From Halomonas halophila (lineage in GTDB: Bacteria; Pseudomonadota; Gammaproteobacteria; Pseudomonadales; Halomonadaceae): a stretch of DNA of 20,570 bases. Each line of letters opens with the position of its first letter. Position 1 is the first letter of the stretch. The notes under the pieces were generated by a model, which saw only the letters and a program-made list of their open reading frames with translations, made no database searches and was not told where the DNA came from. Location of the stretch: the NCBI GenBank assembly GCA_002433675.1, contig DJIP01000395.1, positions 1 to 20,570 of the forward strand, given 5' to 3'. Below, piece after piece: positions 8,197 through 15,295 of the stretch. A program made the position numbers and the translations under genes.

Positions 8197-8345
8197 GCGA
8201 GCTAGCCCTGCAAGACAGCCCTGCGAGCCAGACCTGCAAGACAGCCCCGCGAGCTAGCCCTGCAAGACAGACCTGCGAGCTAGCCCTGCAAGACAGCCCT
8301 GCGAGCTAGCCCTGCAAGACAGCCCTGCGAGCTAGCCCTGCAAGA
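8197..8345. repeat. 26-bp minisatellite, about 5.7 copies, built from 13-bp half-units
   Basis: Tandem units with consensus GCGAGCTAGCCCTGCAAGAC plus AGCCCT start at 8197, 8223, 8249, 8275, 8301 and (partial) 8327. Units starting at 8197, 8275 and 8301 are identical; the others differ by a few bases. Each unit divides into two related 13-bp halves (GCGAGCTAGCCCT and GCAAGACAGCCCT), so the array probably grew from a 13-bp word. It lies in the non-coding gap between the thioesterase gene and the convergent TRAP gene. There are no spacers, so it is not CRISPR. Confidence 0.92.
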
Positions 8346-8368
8346 GAGGCGCGCCCGCGGCGCGCCTC
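8346..8368. terminator. Strong GC hairpin between convergent genes
   Basis: GAGGCGCGCC (8346-8355) pairs perfectly with GGCGCGCCTC (8359-8368) across a CGC loop. On the + strand it is followed by the pyrimidine-rich GTTCTCCTT. It sits between the + thioesterase and the - TRAP gene, directly after the minisatellite, and could end transcription from both sides. The T-run is weak, so efficiency is uncertain. Confidence 0.7.
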
Positions 8369-8449
8369 GTTCTCCTTCGCTAGCCTTCAACACCTCGCCA
8401 GGCTCGCAACCGCCGGGCAAGCACCACCACTTTCGAGCCTCGTCGAGCG

Positions 8450-9550
8450 TCAGGACTCGCCCTGGCCAAGCACGCTGTCGCGGGCCTTCAGGTAGGCGAA
8501 CTCACCGACGTCAGAGAACTTGCGCACCTGGCGCTGGAAGTTTCGGTAGGACTCGTAGATCCGCGCCGACGCCTCGTCGTTGTCGACCTGCTTCTGAAGC
8601 ACCTGCTGCGAGGAGTCATGAAGCGCCGCCAGCACTTCCTCCGGAAACGAGCGCAGCTCGACCCCATGCTCGTTGACCAGGGCGTCCAGAGCCTCGGCGT
8701 TGCGGAAGGCAAATTCGCTGATCATGGCCAGGTTGGAGGCCTTGGCGGCTTCGCTGACCACCGCCTTGAGATCATCGGGCAGCGCATTCCAGGCGTCCAG
8801 ATTGACCGTACCCTCCAGCACCGCGCTGGGTTCATTCCAGGCCGAGGTGTAGTAGTAGTCCGCCACCTGATGCAGACCAAAGGCCAGATCATTGTAGGGC
8901 CCCACCCAGTCGGCGGCATCGAGCACGCCGGTCTGCAGGGAGGTGAAGATCTCGCTGCCCGGAATGGTCAGGGTGGTCACGCCGATCCCGGCCATCGCCT
9001 CGCCGGCGAGCCCTGGCAGGCGCAGCTTGAGGCCCTGCATATCCTCGAGCGAGTTGATTTCCTTCTTGAACCAGCCGGCCATCTGGGTGCCGGTATTGCC
9101 TACGGCAAAGGGCTTGAGGTTGTGATCGGCATAGAGCTCGTCCCACAACTCCTGGCCGCCGCCGTAGTACAGCCAGGCGTTGGTCTCGGTGGTGGTCATG
9201 CCGAAGGGCACGGCGGTGAAGAACTGAGACGCCGCGACCTTGCCTCGCCAGTAGTAGGAAGCGGAGTGGCCCATCTCGGCGGTTCCCTGAGACACGGCGT
9301 CAAAGACCTCCATCGGCGGTACCATCTCGCCGGCACCATGGACCCTGACCTTCATGCGTCCGCCAGACATCCGCTCGATGCGCTCTGCCAGATCGTTGGC
9401 TCCGGTACCGAGAGCCGGAAAGTTCTTGGGCCAGGAGGTCACCATGTTCCAGGTGATGGTTTCCTGTGCGCTGGCGGTGTTGACGAAGGGGGCGGCGGCC
9501 ACGCCGGCGGCGCCGAGGCCGGCTGTCCTGAGGAAGGAACGACGTTCCAT
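8450..9550 (-). CDS. TRAP transporter solute-binding protein, DctP family, TakP-like (2-oxo/monocarboxylate type)
   Basis: A 366-residue periplasmic binding protein for a tripartite (TRAP) carboxylate importer. It starts MERRSFLRTAGLGAAGVAAAP, a twin-arginine-type or Sec leader, with likely cleavage after TASA (about 28). The mature part follows the TakP/monocarboxylate group closely: TSWPKNFP, GAGEMVPPMEVFDAV, GTAEMGHSASYYW, AVPFGM, NAWLYYGGGQELW, GNTGTQMAGWF and DAADWVGPYND (about 211-221). Arg177 in LKLRLPG is at the position of the arginine that salt-bridges the substrate carboxylate. AGGAG lies about 9 nt before the ATG at 9548-9550; an earlier in-frame ATG (9643) has no such support. 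No membrane subunits (DctQ, DctM) are encoded nearby, so it must serve a transporter elsewhere. Ligand class is inferred from family resemblance. Confidence 0.9.
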   Translation of the reverse strand: MERRSFLRTAGLGAAGVAAAPFVNTASAQETITWNMVTSWPKNFPALGTGANDLAERIERMSGGRMKVRVHGAGEMVPPMEVFDAVSQGTAEMGHSASYYWRGKVAASQFFTAVPFGMTTTETNAWLYYGGGQELWDELYADHNLKPFAVGNTGTQMAGWFKKEINSLEDMQGLKLRLPGLAGEAMAGIGVTTLTIPGSEIFTSLQTGVLDAADWVGPYNDLAFGLHQVADYYYTSAWNEPSAVLEGTVNLDAWNALPDDLKAVVSEAAKASNLAMISEFAFRNAEALDALVNEHGVELRSFPEEVLAALHDSSQQVLQKQVDNDEASARIYESYRNFQRQVRKFSDVGEFAYLKARDSVLGQGES

Positions 9551-9695
9551 GGGGCGAGCTCCTGAAGCTTGTAGTGTCGACGCCGGGAAGGCAGGGAGCC
9601 GCGCAAAAGCGCCATTCCCCGCGCTCGGCGTGGTGTCCGCCAAGCAGTATGCGGCAAAGGGAAATTCGCCTGCAAGCCACCACCATGCAGGTCGT

Positions 9696-9711
9696 CCCGG
9701 CGATGGCCGGG
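9696..9711 (-). terminator. Possible short hairpin downstream of aqpZ
   Basis: CCCGGC (9696-9701) pairs with GCCGGG (9706-9711) across a GATG loop, about 30 bp beyond the aqpZ stop. The stem is short and no T-tract follows. The call rests mainly on position, between aqpZ and the TRAP gene on the same strand. Confidence 0.3.
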
Positions 9712-9740
9712 CCGCTCTCCTGCGTCCTGCTCAAGTTACT

Positions 9741-10448
9741 TCAGGTCGCCTGCTCGCCCACCGGTCGAGCGCTTCCAATCAGGCGGTAGATAAGCGCACC
9801 CAGCACACCACCGATCAGCGGCGCCACCCAGAACAACCACAGCTGCGCCAGCGCCCAGTCACCGACGAACACTGCCACCGCCGTGCTGCGCGCCGGATTG
9901 ACCGAGGTATTGGTCACCGGGATGCTGATCAGATGGATCAGTGTCAGACACAGGCCTATCGCGATCGGCGCCAGGGTCGCGGCCGCTCGCGAATCGGTGG
10001 CACCGAGGATCACCACCAGGAACATCGCGGTCATCACCACCTCGGTGATCAGTGCCGCGGTCAAGCTGTAACCGCCGGGAGAGTGCTCACCGAAACCGTT
10101 GGCGGCAAAGCCACCGGACAGGTCGAACCCTGCCTGGCCAGAGGCCACCAGGTACAGCACCCCTGCCGCCGCCACGCCTCCGGCCAACTGCGCGATCACG
10201 TAGCCTGGCAACTGAGACACGGGAAAGCGTCCCGCAGCGCAGAGCCCCAGTGACACCGCGGGGTTCAGGTGACAGCCAGAAATGTGGCCAATGGCAAAGG
10301 CCATGGTCAGCACGGTCAGACCGAAGGCCAGGGAGACCCCGAGCAGGCCGATACCGACGTCGGGGAAGGCCGCCGCCAGCACAGCGCTCCCGCATCCCCC
10401 AAGTACCAGCCAGAAGGTCCCGAAAAATTCCGCTCCCAACTTGTTCAT
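9741..10448 (-). CDS. aqpZ: Aquaporin Z, water channel
   Basis: A 235-residue MIP-family protein with six membrane helices and two half-helices carrying the NPA boxes: HLNPAVS (Asn62) and SVNPARS (Asn184). The selectivity-filter residues fit the water-specific AqpZ pattern: Phe42/43 in LAFGLT, His172 in [11 protein letters not shown], a small residue near 181 and Arg187 directly after the second NPA. The start [20 protein letters not shown] is typical. AAGGAG lies about 8 nt before the ATG, so the start is well supported. Rapid water flux matters in osmotic adjustment, which would suit a halophile, but that link is inferred. A 19-codon frame ending in an ATGA overlap precedes it. Upstream is the long AT-rich region. 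Confidence 0.95.
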   Translation of the reverse strand: MNKLGAEFFGTFWLVLGGCGSAVLAAAFPDVGIGLLGVSLAFGLTVLTMAFAIGHISGCHLNPAVSLGLCAAGRFPVSQLPGYVIAQLAGGVAAAGVLYLVASGQAGFDLSGGFAANGFGEHSPGGYSLTAALITEVVMTAMFLVVILGATDSRAAATLAPIAIGLCLTLIHLISIPVTNTSVNPARSTAVAVFVGDWALAQLWLFWVAPLIGGVLGALIYRLIGSARPVGEQAT

Positions 10449-10504
10449 GCCTGCTTCTCCTTCTTCAATGCGAGCGCCAGCTCTCGCAACCTTGCCCGGT
10501 CCAT

Positions 10505-11157
10505 GTCATTCGTCGCAGACGAGAGAGAATCGGGGCGAGTTTGCCTGTCACAGCGGCGCGACGCTGTCCTGGATTCGTCGGCCGGCGACTTTGAGCAAGC
10601 AATGAATGGTGAAAGCAGAGTTAAATAAGTTCGCGTTGGAAAAACAATTACCTCGAACGGCAGACTCCGGCATCGGCAAAAAACATTACCTTGGTACAAT
10701 CATTGTCTACAAAAAATTCCGTCTGGGGAAAGAAACTTCCTCTAATTGTCGACTTAACACCCTTTATAAGCTCACACCATAAAACCAACTTAGCAAATAA
10801 AATCAGTCACATAACCGATAATGACAAGTGTAGACACCTCTATTCCGCCGACACTTCGTTTATTTTCAACAACCTTGAGGTTTAGCAGTTGAGCAACGCA
10901 TCGCCATCACAAAAAGTCAGCTATGGTTCGTCTTATATGCTTCTAAGTCTTTCATAAGAGTTACGGCAAACTACTACTCCTGAATGGCAACAGTTACGGC
11001 GAGGACGATCGCCAGCATCTTTACGACCTTTACGACGAACAAATAATGGGCCTCTCGCCACACGAGCCGACCCGCATGGCCTGACCGACCATCCCTCTGT
11101 TGCTACGTTGATCAGGCCAGAGGACGGCGATCAGCCCTCTTCCAGGGTTGCCTGAGG
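10505..11157. other. Gene-poor, partly AT-rich intergenic region between aqpZ and uvrD
   Basis: No convincing gene is seen here. Roughly 10,610-10,990 is strikingly AT-rich compared with the rest of the window. It presumably holds the aqpZ promoter on the minus strand, but I could not settle on a well-spaced -35/-10 pair. A 64-codon + frame at 10691-10885 needs a TTG start and has neither Shine-Dalgarno nor recognisable sequence. A + frame at 10947-11084 lacks a usual start codon but ends in a protein-like stretch (YGEDDRQHLYDLYDEQIMG), which might be the tail of a decayed gene. Short direct repeats (AGTTACGGC, TTTACGAC) occur at about 10959-11035. Confidence 0.5.
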
Positions 11158-11179
11158 GGCACCGGCGAATGCCGGTGCC
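11158..11179 (-). terminator. Hairpin downstream of uvrD
   Basis: GGCACCGGC (11158-11166) pairs perfectly with GCCGGTGCC (11171-11179) across a GAAT loop. It begins about 24 bp beyond the uvrD stop codon, a typical terminator position. There is no strong U-tract on the minus strand, so it may act with Rho or as a 3' protective structure. Confidence 0.55.
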
Positions 11180-11202
11180 TTGCTGACAGGGCCAAGACCC
11201 TG

Positions 11203-13407
11203 CTACAGCGCTTCCAGCTTGGCGAAGCCCAGCACCAGCCACTTGTCGCCATGGCCTTCGAAGCTGACCTGGACACGGGCCCGCTCGCCCTCCCCTTCGG
11301 CGTTGAGGATCACCCCCTCGCCAAATACCGGATGGCGCACCCGCTGGCCCAGCGACAAGGCCGGCAGATCACCGCTCGCCTCCACCGATGTCTGGGTAAA
11401 GCGCGACGGCGATGGCCGGGCGCTGACCGGACGTGACACCTGGCCGCGCAGACGCACTTCCTCGAGCAGCGATTCCGGCAACTCACGCAGAAAGCGCGAC
11501 GGGCGCTGAAAGGTCTCCTTGCCGTGCATGCGCCGGATCTCGGCATGGGTGAGGTAGAGCTTCTGCATGGCGCGCGTCACCCCGACGTAGCAGAGCCTGC
11601 GTTCCTCCTCGAGGCGCCCGGGCTCTTCCAGCGACATGCGGTGGGGGAACAGGCCTTCCTCGACCCCGGCCACGAACACGATGGGGAACTCGAGCCCCTT
11701 GGCCGAGTGCAGCGTCATCAACTGGACGCTGTCCTCGAATTCGTCGGCTTCGTGCTCGCCGGCGTTGAGGGCCGCTTCTGCCAGGAAGGCTTCCAGCGCG
11801 GCCATGCCCTCTCCGGCTTCCACGTTATCCAGCGTCTCGCCCTGGGTGAAGGCGCGGGCGGCGTTGATCAGCTCTTCCAGATTCTCGACCCTGGCCTGGC
11901 CCTTTTCACCCTTCTCGCTTAGATGATGGTCAATCAGTCCACTACGCTGATTCACATGGGCGATGATCTCGTGGAGGGCCATTCCCGAGGTGTCGTTGTC
12001 GAGGCCTTCGATCAGATCGGCGAAGGCACCCACGGCGTTGGCGGCACGCCCCTTGAGCGAACCGTCGGCCAGGGTGTCGTGGATCGCCCGCCACAGCGAC
12101 ACTTCGGTGCGACGGGCGCGATCACGCAGCCCCTCCACGGTGCGGGTACCGATACCGCGAGCAGGGACATTGATCACCCGCTCCAGCGAGGCATCGTCGT
12201 CCCGGTTGAGCAACAGCCGAAGGTAGGCCAGGGCGTTCTTGATCTCGAGGCGCTCGTAGAAGCGCTGACCACCGTAGATGCGGTAGGGCATGCCCTGGCG
12301 GATCAGGGTTTCCTCGATGACCCGGGACTGGGCGTTGGAGCGGTAGAGGATGGCCACCTCCTGGCGCTTGAACCCCTCATCGACCTTTTCCTTGATGGTA
12401 TCGACGATGAAGCGCGCTTCCTCCATGTCGTTGAAACCGGCGTAGACAGAGATCGGCTCGCCACGACTGCCGGCGGTCCACAACTCCTTGCCCATGCGAT
12501 CCGAGTTCTGCTTGATCAGGGCGTTGGCGGCATCAAGGATGGCGCTGGTGGAGCGATAGTTCTGCTCCAGGCGTACCGTTTTGGTGTCGGTGAACTCCTG
12601 CTCGAAGCGACGGATGTTCTCCACCCGCGCTCCGCGCCAGCCGTAGATCGACTGGTCGTCATCACCGACCACCGTCATCGGTGTGCGCTGTCCGGTCAAC
12701 AGCTTCAGCCAGGCGTACTGCAGGGTGTTGGTATCCTGGAACTCGTCCACCAGCACATGGGCGAAGCGCTCCTGGTAGTGGGCCAGCAGGGCCGGATTGT
12801 CACGCAGCAGCTCGAGGCTTCTGAGCAGCAGCTCGCCGAAGTCGACCAGGCCACCGCGTTCGCAGGTCAGCTGATAGACGTCATACAGCGCCACCATCTG
12901 CTCGACGTAGGCGTCACCGTTGATCCTGACCTGGTGAGGACGCAGCCCCTCTTCCTTGCAGCCGCTGATGAACGACTGCACCTGACGCGGCGGAAAGCGC
13001 TCGTCGTCGATCTGGTTGTCCTTCAACAGACGCTTGATCAACCGTAGCTGGTCATCGGAGTCGATGATCTGGAAGTGCTGGGGCAGGCGAGCATCCTGCC
13101 AGTGGGTACGCAGCAGGCGGTGGGCGATGGAGTGAAAGGTGCCCACCCAGACGTGGCGCAGCGAGATCCCCAGCAGCGCCTCCAGGCGAGTGCGCATCTC
13201 CCTGGCGGCCTTGTTGGTGAAGGTCACCGCCAGCACCGCGTAGGGTGAGAGCCCTTCTGCCTGCATCAGCCAGGCGATGCGATGGACCAGCACGCGGGTC
13301 TTGCCGGAACCGGCGCCGGCGAGCACCAGCATATTGCCCTGGGGAGCGCAGACCGCCTCATGCTGCGCCGCGTTGAGGCCGTCGATGATCGCCGTGACGT
13401 CGTCCAT
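11203..13407 (-). CDS. uvrD: DNA helicase II UvrD
   Basis: A superfamily 1 3'-5' helicase of 734 residues (E. coli UvrD 720). It unwinds DNA in nucleotide excision and mismatch repair and removes RecA filaments. All motifs are present in order: Walker A AGAGSGKT (about 30-37), Ia LAVTFTNKAAREM, II LVDEFQDTN, III VVGDDDQSIYGWRGA, IV RLEQNYRS, V LMTLHSAKGLEF and VI EEERRLCYVGVTRAMQ. The C-terminus (GQRVRHPVFGEGVI to GDKWLVLGFAKLE) matches the Tudor-like tail that separates UvrD from Rep and PcrA. The ATG at 13405-13407 gives the expected UvrD N-terminus, although the Shine-Dalgarno is weak. A LexA-like palindrome lies about 53 bp upstream, and hexR ends 84 bp upstream on the same strand. Confidence 0.97.
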   Translation of the reverse strand: MDDVTAIIDGLNAAQHEAVCAPQGNMLVLAGAGSGKTRVLVHRIAWLMQAEGLSPYAVLAVTFTNKAAREMRTRLEALLGISLRHVWVGTFHSIAHRLLRTHWQDARLPQHFQIIDSDDQLRLIKRLLKDNQIDDERFPPRQVQSFISGCKEEGLRPHQVRINGDAYVEQMVALYDVYQLTCERGGLVDFGELLLRSLELLRDNPALLAHYQERFAHVLVDEFQDTNTLQYAWLKLLTGQRTPMTVVGDDDQSIYGWRGARVENIRRFEQEFTDTKTVRLEQNYRSTSAILDAANALIKQNSDRMGKELWTAGSRGEPISVYAGFNDMEEARFIVDTIKEKVDEGFKRQEVAILYRSNAQSRVIEETLIRQGMPYRIYGGQRFYERLEIKNALAYLRLLLNRDDDASLERVINVPARGIGTRTVEGLRDRARRTEVSLWRAIHDTLADGSLKGRAANAVGAFADLIEGLDNDTSGMALHEIIAHVNQRSGLIDHHLSEKGEKGQARVENLEELINAARAFTQGETLDNVEAGEGMAALEAFLAEAALNAGEHEADEFEDSVQLMTLHSAKGLEFPIVFVAGVEEGLFPHRMSLEEPGRLEEERRLCYVGVTRAMQKLYLTHAEIRRMHGKETFQRPSRFLRELPESLLEEVRLRGQVSRPVSARPSPSRFTQTSVEASGDLPALSLGQRVRHPVFGEGVILNAEGEGERARVQVSFEGHGDKWLVLGFAKLEAL

Positions 13408-13460
13408 GGAGAAGGCACCGCTCGAGATCGAAAATGGGCGCCCAGTCTACCACAGCGATG

Positions 13461-13476
13461 CTGGATAAATGGACAG
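13461..13476. promoter_or_regulatory. Candidate LexA (SOS) box upstream of uvrD
   Basis: CTGGATAAATGGACAG has the CTG-N10-CAG arrangement with an AT-leaning centre and agrees with the gammaproteobacterial LexA consensus at 12 of 16 positions. It sits 53 bp before the uvrD ATG. On the minus strand a TAGACT -10-like element lies downstream at about 13452-13457, so the box would cover the -35 region. uvrD is a known SOS gene in E. coli; control here is inferred. Confidence 0.6.
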
Positions 13477-13491
13477 GCAGGGCGCCCTCGG

Positions 13492-14352
13492 TCAGGACGG
13501 ATCGGACTCCGGATAGCGCAGCGGGTTGAGACTGCGCTTTACCGCCTTGAGCTGCTCGGCGAGCTTGGGGCCCCGGGTCTTCGCCACCCCCACCGCCAGC
13601 ACGTCGACCAGTACCAGGTGGGCGATGCGAGAGCTCATGGGCGTGTAGATCTCGGTGTCTTCGGGCACATCGATGTACAGCGGCAGGTCGACTTCGTCCG
13701 CCAGCGGGGAGCCACTGGGGCAGAGGCCGACCACGGTGGCACCCGCCTCCCGCGCCAGCTTGACGCTGGCCACCAGCGCCCGGGTGCGGCCGGTCTGCGA
13801 AATCGCCACCACCACGTCGCCTTCCTTGAGGGTCACCGCCGACATGTTCTGCATGTGCGGGTCGGCGTAGGCGGCGGTGGAAATCTGCAGCCTGAAAAAC
13901 TTGTGCTGGGCGTCGAAGGCCACCGCACCGGAGGCTCCGTAGCCGTAGAACTCGACGCGATTGGCCATGGCCAGGGCGTTGATGGTCTTGTTCAACGCCT
14001 CGTTGTCGAGTCGATCGCGAATCGATAGCAGGGTCCCCACCGTGGAATCGAAGATGCTGTGGGAAAACTCGGCCACGGAGTCGCTGTCATTCATCGAGAA
14101 CTGCGCGAACTGGCTGCCCGACGCCAGCATCTGCGCCAACTTCAACTTGAAGTCCTGAAAGCCGTTACAGCCCAGGGCCCGGCAGAAGCGTACCACCGTG
14201 GGCTCGCTGACCTTGGCCTCGGTGGCCAGATCGACGATACGCATGTGGATAACTTCGTCGGGGTTGCGCAACACGAAGCGTGCGACCTTCTGCTCCGACC
14301 GACGGAAGTGCTCCATGCGACGTCGCATTTCATCAAACAGCGCGCGACTCAC
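13492..14352 (-). CDS. hexR: MurR/RpiR-family transcriptional regulator, HexR-like
   Basis: A 286-residue regulator with an N-terminal RpiR-type helix-turn-helix (about 1-77; VSEPTVVRFCRALGCNGFQDFKLKLAQ at 48-74). A C-terminal SIS sugar-phosphate domain follows (about 125-260; FYGYGASGAVAFDAQHKFFR, ISQTGRTRALV, PEDTEIYTPMSSR). The pattern matches HexR, which in pseudomonads and relatives represses central carbon genes such as zwf and edd and is released by KDPG. The start is GTG at 14350-14352, strongly supported by AAGGAG about 6 nt upstream. No carbon metabolism gene is adjacent, unlike the common hexR-zwf pairing, so the exact paralogue (HexR or another RpiR) is slightly uncertain. No HexR-type palindrome was seen in its upstream region. 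Confidence 0.85.
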   Translation of the reverse strand: MSRALFDEMRRRMEHFRRSEQKVARFVLRNPDEVIHMRIVDLATEAKVSEPTVVRFCRALGCNGFQDFKLKLAQMLASGSQFAQFSMNDSDSVAEFSHSIFDSTVGTLLSIRDRLDNEALNKTINALAMANRVEFYGYGASGAVAFDAQHKFFRLQISTAAYADPHMQNMSAVTLKEGDVVVAISQTGRTRALVASVKLAREAGATVVGLCPSGSPLADEVDLPLYIDVPEDTEIYTPMSSRIAHLVLVDVLAVGVAKTRGPKLAEQLKAVKRSLNPLRYPESDPS

Positions 14353-14650
14353 CCTCTACTCCTTTGACTGGCTGGGAGGACCCGGAGCTGGCAGGGCGCA
14401 ATGCCCGTCGCTATCGATCCGGTCTGGTTCCAGTATGCCCCATGACGGCGTCAAATGCGCCCTGTGCTGCGTCATGCATCGAGCCCCCAGGCCGCCCCTG
14501 CGCAACCGAATGGATTTTTTTCTAGCGTTGGCAGAACGTTGCAGGATTGACGTCCACACCGTCATCTTTTTGTCAACTGGGGTATAGTAAAAGGGCAGTG
14601 TCGCGCAGCGTCCTGGATGCCGGCACATTCACTGCATAGGAGAATCGATC

Positions 14651-14863
14651 ATGCGTAATGTCGAAAGGTTATCCTCCGTCAAGAGTGAACTCCTCGACAT
14701 CTTCATGAGCATGGAAGTCGCCGAACACGAAAGGCGCTCCCGCACCGCGGCCCAACGCAACCTGCGAGCCCGCCGCGGCATCGAGCTTCATCGGGAATTC
14801 AAGCGTCTATCTGAAGACATCGCCGAACTGCCGGAAGACGGCAACGACGACGAAATGCACTGA
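14651..14863 (+). CDS. Small conserved-looking charged protein, possibly PA3496-like
   Basis: A 70-residue, leaderless, strongly charged protein. The N-terminal part is helical (SSVKSELLDIFMSMEVAEHE), the centre is Arg-rich (RRSRTAAQRNLRARRGIELH), and the tail is acidic (AELPEDGNDDEMH). The Arg-rich ARRGIELHREFKRLSEDI stretch resembles small Pseudomonas proteins of the PA3496 type, whose role is unclear; this is a memory-based resemblance only. The ATG has AGGAG about 8 nt upstream and codon use fits the neighbours, so I consider it a real gene. TATAGT at 14583-14588 could be its -10, though no well-spaced -35 is obvious. It is divergent from hexR across about 300 bp. No membrane segment or cysteine motif is seen. 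Confidence 0.75.
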   Translation: MRNVERLSSVKSELLDIFMSMEVAEHERRSRTAAQRNLRARRGIELHREFKRLSEDIAELPEDGNDDEMH

Positions 14864-15241
14864 CCCGGCAGATTGAACCCGCACGCGGGGCCACCGGCTC
14901 GACGTGCACCAGACCGCCAGCAACGCGGGTCTGAACCATAATCGGGGCCTGGCCGCAGGCTTGAGCGACGGCCGGCCCAATCCTTGCGAGAATCGCGCCG
15001 ACGAGACTCGCCATCGGGTGTCTGTCGCTTGAAAGCACCCCGAAGCGTCCCCTGTGCATGCACGCCCTGATTGCAGGCATCAATAAATGCCCACTGACAT
15101 CTCGCTGAGGTGTCACTGCCTCCTCATTGACGTCCCGCAGGTCCCGCAAACGTCCGCCTAGATTCCGCTTAGCTCACTATGTTCTAGCAGCCTCGTCTTA
15201 CCGCCCGGTTCCGCTGGATCGCCTGGCATGGCCAGTAAACG
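14864..15241. other. Intergenic region between the small charged gene and the NSS transporter gene
   Basis: About 430 bp separate the two convergent genes. I see no convincing gene, tRNA or repeat up to the terminator at 15242. Frames on both strands here lack Shine-Dalgarno sequences and have no recognisable protein sequence. Confidence 0.5.
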
Positions 15242-15270
15242 CAGAGACCCGGCACAAGGCCGGGTCTCTG
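15242..15270 (-). terminator. Perfect 12-bp hairpin downstream of the NSS transporter gene
   Basis: CAGAGACCCGGC (15242-15253) pairs exactly with GCCGGGTCTCTG (15259-15270) across a 5-nt loop. It lies about 26 bp beyond the transporter stop codon. The minus strand continues CGTTTACT, a weak T-stretch. Position and stem strength make it a likely terminator. Confidence 0.7.
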
Positions 15271-15295
15271 GTCTGGCGTGACGCCATATCGCCTG

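Noticed and set aside
8197..8345. CRISPR-like repeated array
   Set aside because: The units are directly contiguous with no unique spacers, and no cas genes are present. It is a plain tandem minisatellite.
10691..10885. 64-codon + frame in the AT-rich region
   Set aside because: It needs a TTG start, has no Shine-Dalgarno, and its sequence looks like translated AT-rich spacer.
11923..13047. Long + strand open frame opposite uvrD
   Set aside because: It lies fully antisense to a well-conserved helicase gene. Such frames are common in GC-rich genes, and the translation has no recognisable motif.
14864..15241. tRNA or small RNA gene in the intergenic region
   Set aside because: No tRNA-like T-loop (GTTCRA) with matching arms, and no promoter-plus-terminator pair on one strand.
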